The translations under genes were made by a program, and so were the position numbers. Positions 1 to 10,372 of a DNA stretch of 64,000 nt are shown here, in pieces. The notes beneath the pieces were generated by a model. That model saw only the letters and a list, made by a program, of their open reading frames with translations. It did not search any database and had not been told where the DNA came from. The first letter of the stretch is position 1, and each line of letters opens with the position of its first letter. The stretch is taken from assembly GCA_050084515.1 (NCBI GenBank), contig CM114274.1, positions 5,084,001-5,148,000 of the forward strand, written 5' to 3'. This stretch comes from Blasia pusilla. Lineage: Eukaryota; Marchantiophyta; Marchantiopsida; Blasiales.

Positions 1-712
1 GCTGCTCATATACAACAGCTACAGGAGCAGATTGTCGCTATGGCATTGAGGTTACCTGATGCTGGATCCGTGGCATCGACATCATATGGAGCAGCAAAGA
101 TATGGAGGATTTTGGTGGGATGGCGGGGTTGCCAAGATGGAGGTTGTCGCAATTGTGACGTGTGGAGCAGCCGCAGAGTTGGATCCACAGCGAGGGGAAG
201 CCATGAAACAGACCAGGCTTCCTCAGTCTTTCACGTTGTCCGAGGTGATGAGGATCCCATCGATGGGTCCTGATCAGAGTTCCCGGAGAGTTGCTGATGT
301 TATTGGTGTGCAAGAACGGAGGGCAATGGGAGAAAAGAGTATGACGACTCCTATTGTTGATGCTCAGGAGGAGCATGTGTTGAGTACGATGTTGGGGGCG
401 ATCACGATGGTATACCGTGCTCCGCAATCTTCTGCTTCCGATGTTATGACATTGGGAGGTATACTCGCCGAGATGTTCCGGTTGGCCGCTACGCTATGTG
501 AGCGTAGAGTTGGAGTTCCTGCATCACGTTCAGAGGTGATTGTAGAGGGGGTGATGGACCTGCCCTTGGAGTTGATGCTCGGGCCGTCCATGTCAGATTC
601 ATGGCAGGCTAAGGCTGCTAGGATGGTGGAGATGCCTGCTAGACCCGCATTAGAGCGTGCCATGGCTTCTCTTGGTGTTGTGTTGCTAGATAAACAGGGA
701 GAAGTCTTCTAG
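1..712 (+). pseudogene. Gag-like segment of the methyltransferase-bearing retroelement
   Basis: The open stretch in frame 2 from about 59 to 712 encodes about 217 residues of alpha-helical, Met/Ala/Arg-rich protein. The first 60 bases read better in frame 1, as a Gln/Leu-rich helical stretch, so a frameshift probably lies near 60-110. No zinc knuckle or named domain was recognised. The gag assignment rests only on its position directly upstream of a protease in the same frame, separated by one TAG at 710-712. Confidence 0.35.
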
Positions 713-1426
713 TTGGTGAGTCTCAGAGGTAGAGCTTTTAGTCTGCAGTGCGTCTTGTTGGATTCAAGAGCGTAACCCCTGATGTTGGGAAAAGCGCCAT
801 TCAGAGGATTGGGCTTGACAAGAGCCGATGTGGAGCGTTGTCCATTCTGGATACAGACATCCTTGGGTGGAGCAAGTACCACACAGTATATCACCCGACA
901 AGAGGTCGTAGTGAGGATTCACTCGGCATATCCTACAAATGAGTCGATCATGCGAGCAAAGGCGATAGTGACTGATGTAGAGTCCTACCACGTCTTGGTT
1001 GGTGGAGCAATGTTATACCCAATGGGGTTTTCCCTGGATTACTCTGAGGAGTCAGCGTCCAATAGACTAGGATGGTAGTTAGGTGATAGGCTCCTTAGCG
1101 CATTACCTGTTCGATTCACAAGTGTAGTGATTGAGCGACGACCAGGAGAGATGGCAACCTTAGCAACATTTAGTAGTGCCATCACTTGGCCAAGTGATTT
1201 GATTGAGGGACATGTCCATGAAGAGGATACTCCCGTTCCTGACATTTCTATGCAATGGAGTGTCATGGTAGCCGCATCAGTCCGTGGAGGAAAGGTGCCA
1301 CTTCGACGCTTAGCCACTGAGCATGTGGAGACCGCGTGGAGCGAGACGTTTGCACTAGAGTGTGACGGGTCAGAGGAACCCCAAGTAGGCAGGAGTGCTA
1401 TTATGATCCCTTGGACACCACCCTGA
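713..1426 (+). pseudogene. Retropepsin-like aspartic protease segment
   Basis: Frame 2 continues past the TAG at 710 and gives LLDSRA, then TAA at 773-775, then PLMLGKA. A standard retropepsin reads D-S/T-G-A here, so the glycine appears changed to arginine (GGA to AGA) and a glutamine codon appears to have become TAA. About 85 residues on, YHVLVGGAMLYPMGF resembles the hydrophobic-Gly motif near the end of retropepsin folds. A further TAG lies at 1076-1078 after GW. The same frame then runs to 1426. With the active-site triad damaged and two internal stops, this copy cannot make an active protease. The domain call is from motif recognition, without an alignment. Confidence 0.5.
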
Positions 1427-2460
1427 TTGTGTGGTGCATTCTAGAGAAGGGTATTTGGATGTTCGATCTCTTTGGAGGGATTAACACTGGGTTAGTTGCT
1501 ATTTTGCATGCTAGACTGTGCGTGCAACAGTACCTGTATGTGGAGATTGATGATGTTGCGAGACGCGTTTCACTTCACCATGTGGCGCAGTTATGCCTCC
1601 GTTTTCCCCACTTGTTGTCTGCGTCCTCCATTCAAGCTTACCAGAGTTCCCTACCGAGGGACATTTCATTGTTGGGGGCGCAGGACTTAGAGCGGGTAGG
1701 GACCATAAACTTGGTCATTGCTGGTTGGCCATGTTAGGGCCAATCGAGTGCTGGACGGAATAGCAGATTAATTGACTCTCCGTCGAGGTTGTTTTGGGAG
1801 ATGATGCGGATCTTGCGACACTTGCAAGAGCATGAGTCTTGTCCTCCAACATTCATTCTGGAGAATGTACCGATTTTGGGCGATTCAAAGTCCCCTCCAG
1901 TGACAAGTGCACATCAAGTGCGCGCATGGATCGTAAGTTTTGCTCGATGCGGCAAGTGTGGATTCACGAGCACATTGCCCGCGTCTTTGATGGACCAACT
2001 TGGTACCACACGAGGTCTTGTAAAGGGCATATGCGAGAGTGGAGCGCCCCTCCAATTTGTTGGTGGATTCTATATTGGATCCAAGATGTCAATTGCAGGC
2101 AATGAGGCTAGATGATCGATCGCCGTTGAGTGTGTTCTACAGGATTGGTAGGTCACGGGCAACCTTTCCCACATTGGTGAGTTTTCTTGGTTCCTATGCA
2201 TTCAAGGAGGCCGGACATGGCTTTGTTAGGGATGACCAAGTACAGAGGTTGGTGGAGCCCAACGCCGATGAGCGAAAGCGAGCAATGGGATTCCCCACAG
2301 GAGTGACAGCAATACCTTCACTATCAGAGGCATCATGACGTTGCATGACGTCATGTCTTGGATTAGGCAATGGAACATAGCAACTACCCACATCCACGCC
2401 GGAGAGTCCTACCGTAGTCACTATGAAGAGTTGGGAGCCATATATGGGCCCTAAGTTGAC
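1411..2460 (+). pseudogene. C5-cytosine DNA methyltransferase domain, broken, inside a retroelement
   Basis: Frame 1 from 1411 shows the C5-methyltransferase motifs in canonical order. Motif I is DLFGGINTGL (from 1465), the SAM-binding FxGxG-like loop with Asn at one usual Gly. Motif IV is LVIAGWPC (to 1734), with the catalytic Cys present. Motif VI is ILENVP (1861-1872), containing the ENV triplet. After a shift to frame 2, 2160-2335 encodes a TFPTLVSFLGSYAF block and an EPNADERKRAMGFP block, which resembles the C-terminal MGFP-type motif. TAG at 1735-1737 directly follows the catalytic Cys, where family members usually have Gln or Asn. The motif order is not circularly permuted, so it is not of the plant DRM type; it looks closer to DNMT3-like enzymes. 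The product would be inactive as it stands. Confidence 0.72.
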
Positions 2461-2516
2461 AAGAGGAGAGCGGCGCCGGATACACCAGTTCCTTAGGAGT
2501 TATAGGAGCTGTTTTG

Positions 2517-2735
2517 CATTTAGACTCTTGCAAAGTGTCACCTAAAATGGAGTTGTGACCAAAAACTCAAAAATTTGTAAGTACTTTTTGGCCCATAAAC
2601 ATTAAACCTTCAATGAAAAGAAGGTTTTTTTCATTTTTCATATTGTCCAACTTTCCCAAGTTGTCTTTGTAGCACTCTTGCAAAGTTTTGATCAAAATGG
2701 AGTTGTGACCACACGCTCAAAAATCACACTTACTA
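2517..2735. repeat. Diverged direct duplication, about 149-bp spacing
   Basis: A block beginning CTCTTGCAAAG and containing AAAATGGAGTTGTGACC occurs at about 2523-2575 and again at about 2674-2725. The copies differ by substitutions and small indels. The repeat lies just beyond the methyltransferase segment and may belong to the 3' end of that element or be unrelated AT-rich DNA. No coding sense was seen between 2460 and 2886. Confidence 0.5.
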
Positions 2736-2886
2736 ATTTGACCTTCAATGTAAAAATCATTGTTTTATTAGCAATAAGGTTATAAAAAGGATTATCATAA
2801 AAATGACATCCTTACAATAGTTAACACAAAACAAGTTTACTATAACTATTTACTAATACGTCTCACTAAAGTCACTAATTACTTTT

Positions 2887-4960
2887 CTAGTCTAGGTCTA
2901 TGGTTGGATCCGATAGATTAAGATGTAAGCGGTAATTTGGCGGCTCAAGAGTTCGAAGTGGGTTGGATTGGGGACGAGTTCCTATTGCAGTTGTTTCATC
3001 ATCGTTGGAAATATATGAACTATCCATGCCATGATTGATGGGTTGAGAGTTTGGAATCATAGGTATGAGAAGATCATTATCAATAGGCGTATCAACTAAG
3101 TCCACCGTTTCAACGCTCTAAGATTGTGGAGGAGTATCCGACATAGGCTTACTAGACTCCGTGGAATAATTATTAACTCCTATTGGTGCAACAATCAGAA
3201 GATCGTAGGTTATGTTAGAAGAAGTGTTGGGCAGATTCGCTTCTCTTGAAGTCCTCTGTTGTTGCTCTTCCTCGTGCTCTCGAATCGAATGTTCCATTTC
3301 AACATCATCTTCGTCTCTTCCAAAGCCCTTGGAGTCAAAGTTCTTAGTGTTGCCGATATAAGTATCTTCCCTCCCTTTGATGCCATGAATTCCACATATC
3401 ACAACCTCCTCCTCTAGGTCCTAATCTTGCAAGTCGAGGTTATCTTCATAATGACCATCACCGTTTCTTACATGCAAGCTAGATTCTCCTACTATCCTTC
3501 TACCTTGTTCTTGTCCATCCCTTTCAGAAAAGTATTGCTCGTACAAGAGCGCTTGTCCTGATTTGCGAGAAACACCCTTATCTCCAAACCGTAAGTTTGT
3601 GTACATATACACCAAATCACTAGCACGCTCGTTTGTCAATTTACTCATGTGCTTGTTGTGGATGAAACCATAACTACTCCAATTTCTCTTCATTGGAGAA
3701 GATGAAACCACTTGTGCTAATATGGACTTAGGCACAAAGCGCAATGTTGTTGCACCTTGACCGTGTATGATCCACCAATCAGAGGGGCCAAGTGAATCAA
3801 CAACTTCCCTACTGAACTCATCCACAAATAGTTCTTGATGGTTCACAATGTTGCCCAACTCTTGCAAGCAAGTAGCCACATAAGAATTAGCCTTGATGAC
3901 ATTGAGGCCATACATCCCCTTTGCATAAAGTTTCAGATATTGTTTGAAATCTCTCATGCGCTCAGCATTTAAAGTGATGTCTTGAACATTATCAAGAAGG
4001 TTGTAAGGGGCGAGAATGTAGCCTATTGCATGTAACTTGTTGTGGATAAGCGCCCACCGCCTAGAAAGAACATCGACCATTTTCGTAGCTCTACACATTG
4101 TGACAAAATACCCACGACGCCTTCCACCCACATCGGGCTATGGAGTTACAGGAAAGGAACGCGTCTCTTCCATTGTCTGAAATATACAGCGATAAATACA
4201 CCCCATCATTGCATTATGATCATCACACTCTCTCAACAAAATAATAGTTGGTTAAGCTGTAGCAAATAACTTCTCACCTTCAATCCAAAAATCATGATTG
4301 GCCACAGTAGTCTCAATCTCTCGTGCCTTCTCCCTTTGCCTCGCATCTCTGCCATTGAAATACTCCCTAAAAGCATTGGTGGCAACCTTGCCATGGAACG
4401 CATCCCAACATGATAAAATATGTGGCAAAATGTGTGTTTGCAGGAAACAACAATTGTCTCTTCACTGGATTGGTTTCCATGAATTTGGCCATCACCCGAG
4501 TTCTAGTCTTCACAAATACTACCATCTCACGAGCTTGTGCAAAAATCTTGTCCATCCAAGGATCCCACTCTTCGCAGACTAGATCAAGAGAATGTGATAC
4601 GCATCCATCCCAAAGCATATAAGGAAACTTTGCTTCGATAAGTTTCCTTATTGCTTGCCCATTGCTAGCATTGTCTGTCACAAGTTGCAACACATTCTCA
4701 GGACCGATACGCATGATAGTCCTCTCTATGTGATGTGCCAACCATTCCTTTGTTTGGGATTATCCCTTGGTGTCTACCGACTCAATCATGACCTTATCTT
4801 GTGGATACGAGACCATGATGTTCACTAAAGACTCGCTCCTCACATTGGTCTAAGACTCCGTTATGATCGTGGTTCCACTAGTATCCTATTTCGGAGATCT
4901 CGTTGCACGTAGGGAGGGACCTTCACACATAATTTTGCATGATGGGTATCTTGATTCCCA
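2887..4960 (-). pseudogene. hAT-type transposase pseudogene (DUF659 plus hAT C-terminal region)
   Basis: Read on minus, about 4900-4742 gives GTTIITES, a stop, then TNVRSESLVNIMV, corresponding to the start of the DUF659/hAT catalytic core. 4741-4367 follows with ENVLQLVTDNASNGQ and WDGCVSHSLDL, the usual VVTDNA and CxxH signatures. A frameshifted linker at 4380-4270 encodes AFREYFNGRDAR. 4131-3421 encodes the C-terminal half, with RRWALIHNKLHAIGYILAP and the dimerisation-type WWIIHG and NWSSYGFIHNK blocks. The same frame continues through stops at 3421 and 3118 into a hydrophilic tail to 2887. At least one frameshift and several stops make it non-functional. Terminal inverted repeats and the 8-bp target duplication were not found by eye. 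Confidence 0.75.
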
Positions 4961-5930
4961 TCTTTTGTCTTTAGTCTCTCTCATGTAAAATACTCCACCA
5001 TCCACGTGCTATGATAGGTTTTCATAGAATAGGAATAATACTTGCATTGCCATCTGCTTGATGTTTCACCTTCCATCTGTACCTGCCCACAACCCCCTAG
5101 CTCGCACGTGGGCTCCAATGCTTGGGCCCTATCTCGCATGCGAGCCCGCAAGCATCTCGTACGTAGGCTCCAGGGCTGTATGTCAGGCCTGTATCGCTCG
5201 CGTGCCGCCCACGTTGTGCCTACATTGCGGCTCTGGCCCGCATCCTTCATCCGAGCCCATATTAGTTCCCGTGGTTGGAGCCCGCACGGTCGACCTGCAC
5301 GGCATGAAAACCCATGCTCACCGCCGGTTTTCTATGTCCATGGTCATGTTCGTCCCATGGACAGACTTGTTTGTTTCCGTAAAACCTTGCTACAGGTGAA
5401 ACATATTGCTTTGCCACCGAGGTAGCAGATTCTGAACTGAAAGCCAATTTTTGGATCAAAATTTAGCACTCGTGCAATTCAAAATTATTGATTTTAGGTA
5501 TGTTCTTTTTTATGTAGATCACGGAGTAGCACCAACTGTGACAGGAGGGGGCAAGTAGCCTTTGCAAATGGTAGATAAGTTCCAAGAAGACATGCTTATG
5601 GATGGAGGGATATGGTCAAGTTCATCTAGAACATTCCCATTGCAGGGGAGAAGAACTAATCGAGGGAGAGGGAAAGTGAGGGCTACCAAGAAGTCATGGT
5701 GAGCCAAGAGTGGATTCTTGGTGATAAGTGGAGGAGGTTACAAGAAATGTGAGTTGGTAAGCTTAGATTTTGTAACAAGTTAATCATATCACACATTGAA
5801 AATTTGAAAACTCAAAATTTCACCCAGGTCAAACTTGACCTCCACCAAGAGCTCCAACTTGACCTCCATTTGCAATTGCGACTCCCTTGACTTCAACTTT
5901 AGTTGTGGAGGCTTCTAACTTCAACTTCAG
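4961..5930. other. Non-coding stretch with a GC-rich islet
   Basis: No gene is visible. About 5090-5330 is much richer in GC than its surroundings and contains repeated short words such as GAGCCCGCA and GCTCGCACG on an imperfect spacing. 5328-5375 carries the ATGTCCATGG and GGACAGACTTG words seen in the MITE family at 8511 and 46919, so part of it may be a transposon relic. ORFs across the islet exist in several frames and look like chance products of base composition. Confidence 0.35.
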
Positions 5931-5943
5931 TTCTGCAAGCTTT

Positions 5944-6061
5944 CGAGTTATATGAGAGTAACTAGCATAACTACCACACACTTGTGTGAATATAATTGCC
6001 CTCGAGTTATATCAGAGTGACTATCATAACTATCACACACTTATGTGGATACAATTGCCTC
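5944..6061. repeat. Two-copy 59-bp tandem duplication
   Basis: A block starting CGAGTTATAT at 5944 recurs at 6003, a period of 59 bp. The copies share the internal CACACACTT and ACAATTGCC-type words and differ by several substitutions. No coding content. Confidence 0.7.
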
Positions 6062-6083
6062 TCCCATCTCATAATGATACATA

Positions 6084-6275
6084 TCTATATTATTAAAAGA
6101 GGATGGGGTTTGAGAACCCCTTCCTCCTAGGTTGACACATATGCATGTATATTTTTTCCTCCTTTAGTGCTTACACGTGTAGTGTTTAATAGGTGACATA
6201 ACAGGTTTAGGCATAACATGTGGTTTAACGCGTGATGTGTCCTTTCACACGTCCATAGCATGGGCAATATACTAG
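6084..6275 (+). mobile_element. Short non-autonomous Helitron-like element
   Basis: It starts TCTATATTATTAAAAGAGG directly after a host A (6083) and ends GCATGGGCAATATACTAG directly before a host T (6276). This fits the Helitron pattern: 5' TC, 3' CTRR, insertion between A and T, no target duplication. At 192 bp it has no coding capacity and would depend on an autonomous partner that is not in the window. Confidence 0.65.
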
Positions 6276-6747
6276 TAACTAACCAATGTGGGATGAATAT
6301 TTGTGCAAAGTGTCTATCAACAAAAATGAAATCATTGTACCTGCCCCTGCTAGCAAAAAATGAAGCACTCCACCATAACATATATTTTTTTAAATTAAAA
6401 AAACAATCTTATGTCCCTTACAAGAAGATCGTAAATTGTTTTTAGTAAGTAGCTTCACTTCTTATAGCTATACTTCTTGTAAATTTTTTTCCTTTCTACA
6501 TGTAGTAACCCCATGTTTCGTTAATTGTATAGATTTATGATTTATTGTATATGACGTATTTTATTTGCACTCCATTATGCTCCTTTTTGTGTAAATAAGT
6601 GCATTCCATCTCCAAGAGTATCTCCACATTCAAATCCACTTGTATGATGAGTTGGGTCATTTGATAGAAATGAAGAAATAAAGCACACATTCTCTCTCTA
6701 GCCGGTGCGAATGTGGGAAGACTAGAAATCAAGGTTGATATGAGAAA

Positions 6748-6970
6748 TCTATATTATTATTAGAGAGCGCCCTTTCATTTTGCAAATTCTTCTCCTCCTT
6801 ATACTTGGAATTTTCAGCCAATGGGATTGTTCTCCTTTCTGAATCAGTAGGATCTCTCCCCTTTTCAACTAGTGGAATCGCTCGAAATCAATTTAAAATG
6901 GCACTTGAGAATTGTGAGAGTCAACTATGGGAGGTAATATAAACTCGTGCATCGCGGGGGCTTACACGAG
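6748..6970 (+). mobile_element. Helitron-like element, left member of a tandem pair
   Basis: The 5' end TCTATATTATTATTAGAGAG follows a host A at 6747. The 3' part reads CGTGCATCGCGGGGGCTTACACGAG, close to a Helitron 3' end with CTAG changed to CGAG. It abuts the next Helitron-like 5' end with no spacer. Confidence 0.5.
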
Positions 6971-7168
6971 TCCATACTATCAAAGATGAGGTTAGAGAAA
7001 CCCTCCTATGGTGTTAACACCTATCCTTTAACAATCCTTCTAATGCTCACATGAGTTAGATTTAAGAAGTAATTACCTTAGGGGGTCAATTAAATTAAAA
7101 GGGCCGGTTAAATTAAGGGTGGCAAGAATTTTTCCTCTCACCCATGCATAGCATGAGCATCATACTAG
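6971..7168 (+). mobile_element. Helitron-like element, right member of a tandem pair
   Basis: It begins TCCATACTATCAAAGATG, one change from the TCTATACTAT form, and ends GCATGAGCATCATACTAG before a host T at 7169. It has no coding content. Together with the left member it could also be read as one 421-bp element (6748-7168), since both outer ends show the A|TC and CTAG|T pattern. Confidence 0.5.
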
Positions 7169-7557
7169 TCAAAATATATAAACGACTCATCTTAACTATG
7201 TTGACACCCTCACACTTAATCTAATTTTTTTTAAGCATCTCTACCACATTTACTCAACGCTATGACGTTTCGAAATTGTGCCCCTTCTTACCATAATCTT
7301 CAATTTTTTAGAGAGTTTTCCTGCTAATTTCCACAAGGATTTCCTAATTCTAACAATATGTGTGGATAGTAGAGGAGATCTAACCTTACATTAACAAAAA
7401 AACCCTACACATATTCAATCCACTCTAATGTTAAAAAATGTTCACTCTGGGAAGAACTATTATTTTTTAAGGGGTCACTTCTTTGGAAAGTATCTCCCTC
7501 TCCTTCTCCCTCCTCCTCACATTATGATGAAAAAAATTAGATGTTGCTACTACAAAA

Positions 7558-7705
7558 CTAGCTTACAGCACGTGCAATGCCTAGACCAATCATATATATG
7601 TGAAAAATATATTTTTTGCATTATGAAAATAGTTATAAACCAATTTCTTGTTTAATAGGATAAATATTTGTAAATCAAGAAGCTATCTTCCCTTAATAGT
7701 ATAGA
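7558..7705 (-). mobile_element. Helitron-like element, minus orientation
   Basis: On minus the 5' end reads TCTATACTATTAAGGG (ending at 7705). The 3' end reads GCATTGCACGTGCTGTAAG then CTAG (7561-7558), followed by a host T. The 148-bp body is AT-rich and non-coding. Confidence 0.5.
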
Positions 7706-8387
<682 letters not shown>

Positions 8388-8510
8388 ATCAATATTGCTT
8401 CTTGTTTTTTGTCCTCCCTCTATCCGCTCCCCGACTCTCTCAAGAATCTCCCCTAATTTCTACCCGTGTGAAGATCCCTAGCCATGATGTACAAGACCAA
8501 AGAAGAATAA

Positions 8511-8808
8511 GGTTGCATGTGGAAAAAAATTATGTATGTGGATATGTCCATATCCTTGGACTTATGTACGTCCTATGGAAGGACTTGTCCATATGGGACC
8601 CACCTCTTTTCCTTTCTCCTCTTCCCCACCACTCACTTTCGTGTTCTACACTTGCCATTGCTTAATTTGTCTTGCCACCTCCACTCCCTTCCCCCTTGCT
8701 ACCCTAACCACTCTCACCCTCACCCCTTCCCCCTTCCCCACACTCCCACAACGAGAAAAAAAATTGCAAGCCCCACCTTTTGCAATCCATGTTCATTTTT
8801 GTGCAAGT
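8511..8808 (+). mobile_element. MITE-like element, family sharing GGTTGCA ends
   Basis: It starts GGTTGCATGTGG and ends CATTTTTGTGCAAGT, so its ends form short imperfect inverted repeats. Near the start it has TCCTTGGACTTATGTACGTC and GGACTTGTCCATATGGGACCC-like words. The same sequence order is present, reversed, at 46919-47211 at nearly the same length (298 and 293 bp). No transposase is encoded. The superfamily is undetermined because no convincing target duplication was found. Confidence 0.6.
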
Positions 8809-9961
8809 ATGGAAAATAAACAAGCTCAAATAAAAAGAATAATATGGGAGAGTCAAGAGCGTCCAAACATTGGAATTAGGAAGTCAAGTTGAGACAAAAT
8901 GATGTGGCTTAATTAGGGTATAATTTTCCACCTTGGCTATAGTTTTAATATAGCAATTATATTTATAAATGTATGCAATTCTTTCTAGTACTAATAGCCA
9001 TAAAGTAGTATTATTTTTTATGTCATATTATGGATTAAATTTTAATTAAAATTAATTTACTGCAAATGCCAAGTCTTAGTTATTTTGCACTACATTGGAT
9101 TCTCGTTGTAAGTGGCTTAATGCTAAAAACACCATGTTTCTTACAGTGTCATATGGAAAGGCTCATCACAAATATGCACCATATCCAATAGGCATCCAAG
9201 TAGAGGCAAGCCGTTTGCATAAGATACGTCTCTCCACCCTACTCAAAACCCATGTGCATATGGCCTATGCACCCGATCATAGTCTTCCTCCACCAACTAC
9301 ACTTTCAGATACACATCCATATCCTTGCACACTCTTTTATGAAAATCAGTGTCTCTCTGGCCAAAGAAATGGTCTATCAACAAAGATGTTGAGTTAACCT
9401 TCATGTGCATCGGATCCCCCAAGTGTTGTACTAATGGGCTCTACATGATAAACCAACAATTCAGAGTTCGATCTTGGTAATATTATTAGACAATGTTTCT
9501 AATCATGAAAGACCTTCTAGTAAGCTCATGTACTCACACTCCAATAAGGCAACCTATTGAGGCATAACTTATGCTTGATTCCACTACTTAATCGCCCCTA
9601 TGTACTAAATCTTTGTGCGTCAACGTACATGGATTGGTTAACCTATCCATGTACAACAAGCGCCACTCATAAATACGTATCCTCTTCAAGTGTGGCGTCT
9701 TGTTGGATATGAAGGGATGGGTAACCAAAGGATATGGGAAACTGCTCATCATACGAAATGAAGATGTGAAAATAAGGGCCCAAATAGCTACTTTTATGGT
9801 TGTTGTGCAAGTATTGTGCGGTTTTCTAAACTCACTATATAGATGTAATCCATTGTGGTTGTGAGCCCCATTTGTGGTTGCGTTGTGGTTGTCACAAGCT
9901 GCAAAAAGAAGCATTTCAATATTTGCAACTATCATACAAGTATCTTGACTCACACCAATTC
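8809..9961. other. AT-rich intergenic DNA without recognised genes
   Basis: Several ORFs of 100-120 codons occur on both strands, but none shows a recognisable domain. No repeat unit was identified. Confidence 0.4.
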
Positions 9962-10063
9962 AAACTTGTCGCGATCCTCATAACCAAACTAGTGTGATGC
10001 GGAACATCCTAACTCTAGCGGGCTCACGCTAGGATGGTTTGCGCTTTGGAGTTAGAGAAACAT

Positions 10064-10372
10064 TGTGGAAAACTGTTAAACAAGCATAACTGGTGGAAAA
10101 CGGCTCTCACACCCCCAAACCACCATGTAGAACGAAATTTGCAATGAGAGAATGAGTGGAGGCTGGTCCTCTTCTCAATTATATAGGATATGTACAAGCA
10201 ACCCTAATCCTACCCTTAACCATTGTCTCGAGTTAGACTAATTGTGATTAACTAACCCTAGTTAAGATAATCGTGTTTAACTGACTAACCAAGATTAAGC
10301 TTCCCTACTTCGTGTGAGTATCAAATATAGCAGTTCAGGTGTCTCATGAGTTTGACTGTCACTCAATCTTCA
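10064..10372 (-). repeat. 3' LTR of the minus-strand copia element
   Basis: On plus it begins TGTGGAAAACTGTTAAACAA and ends ACTCAATCTTCA. It matches 14904-15212 along its whole 309 bp with scattered substitutions. The match continues for ATA beyond the end, so the true boundary may be three bases further. Confidence 0.88.

Larger units (their letters stand above)
1..2460 (+). mobile_element. Decayed retroelement with gag-like, protease and DNA methyltransferase segments
   Basis: One degenerate coding unit runs from the window edge to about 2460. It can be followed as a gag-like segment, a retropepsin-like segment and a C5-cytosine-methyltransferase domain. Reading moves from frame 2 to frame 1 near 1411, back to frame 2 near 2100 and to frame 1 again near 2340. 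In-frame stops lie at 710, 773, 1076 and 1735. Each stop is one C-to-T change away from a glutamine codon. No reverse transcriptase, RNase H or integrase was seen after the methyltransferase, and no LTR was found. The left part of the element lies outside the window. Capture of C5 methyltransferases by retrotransposons is, as I recall, known from a few eukaryotic lineages; assignment of this copy to that class is inference. Confidence 0.65.

Noticed and set aside
5042-5425. Two overlapping plus ORFs in the GC-rich islet
   Set aside because: Neither frame has family similarity; low-complexity Cys/His/Pro composition follows the repeated words.
9460-9500. tRNA B-box-like word AGTTCGATC
   Set aside because: No matching A box or cloverleaf could be drawn around it.
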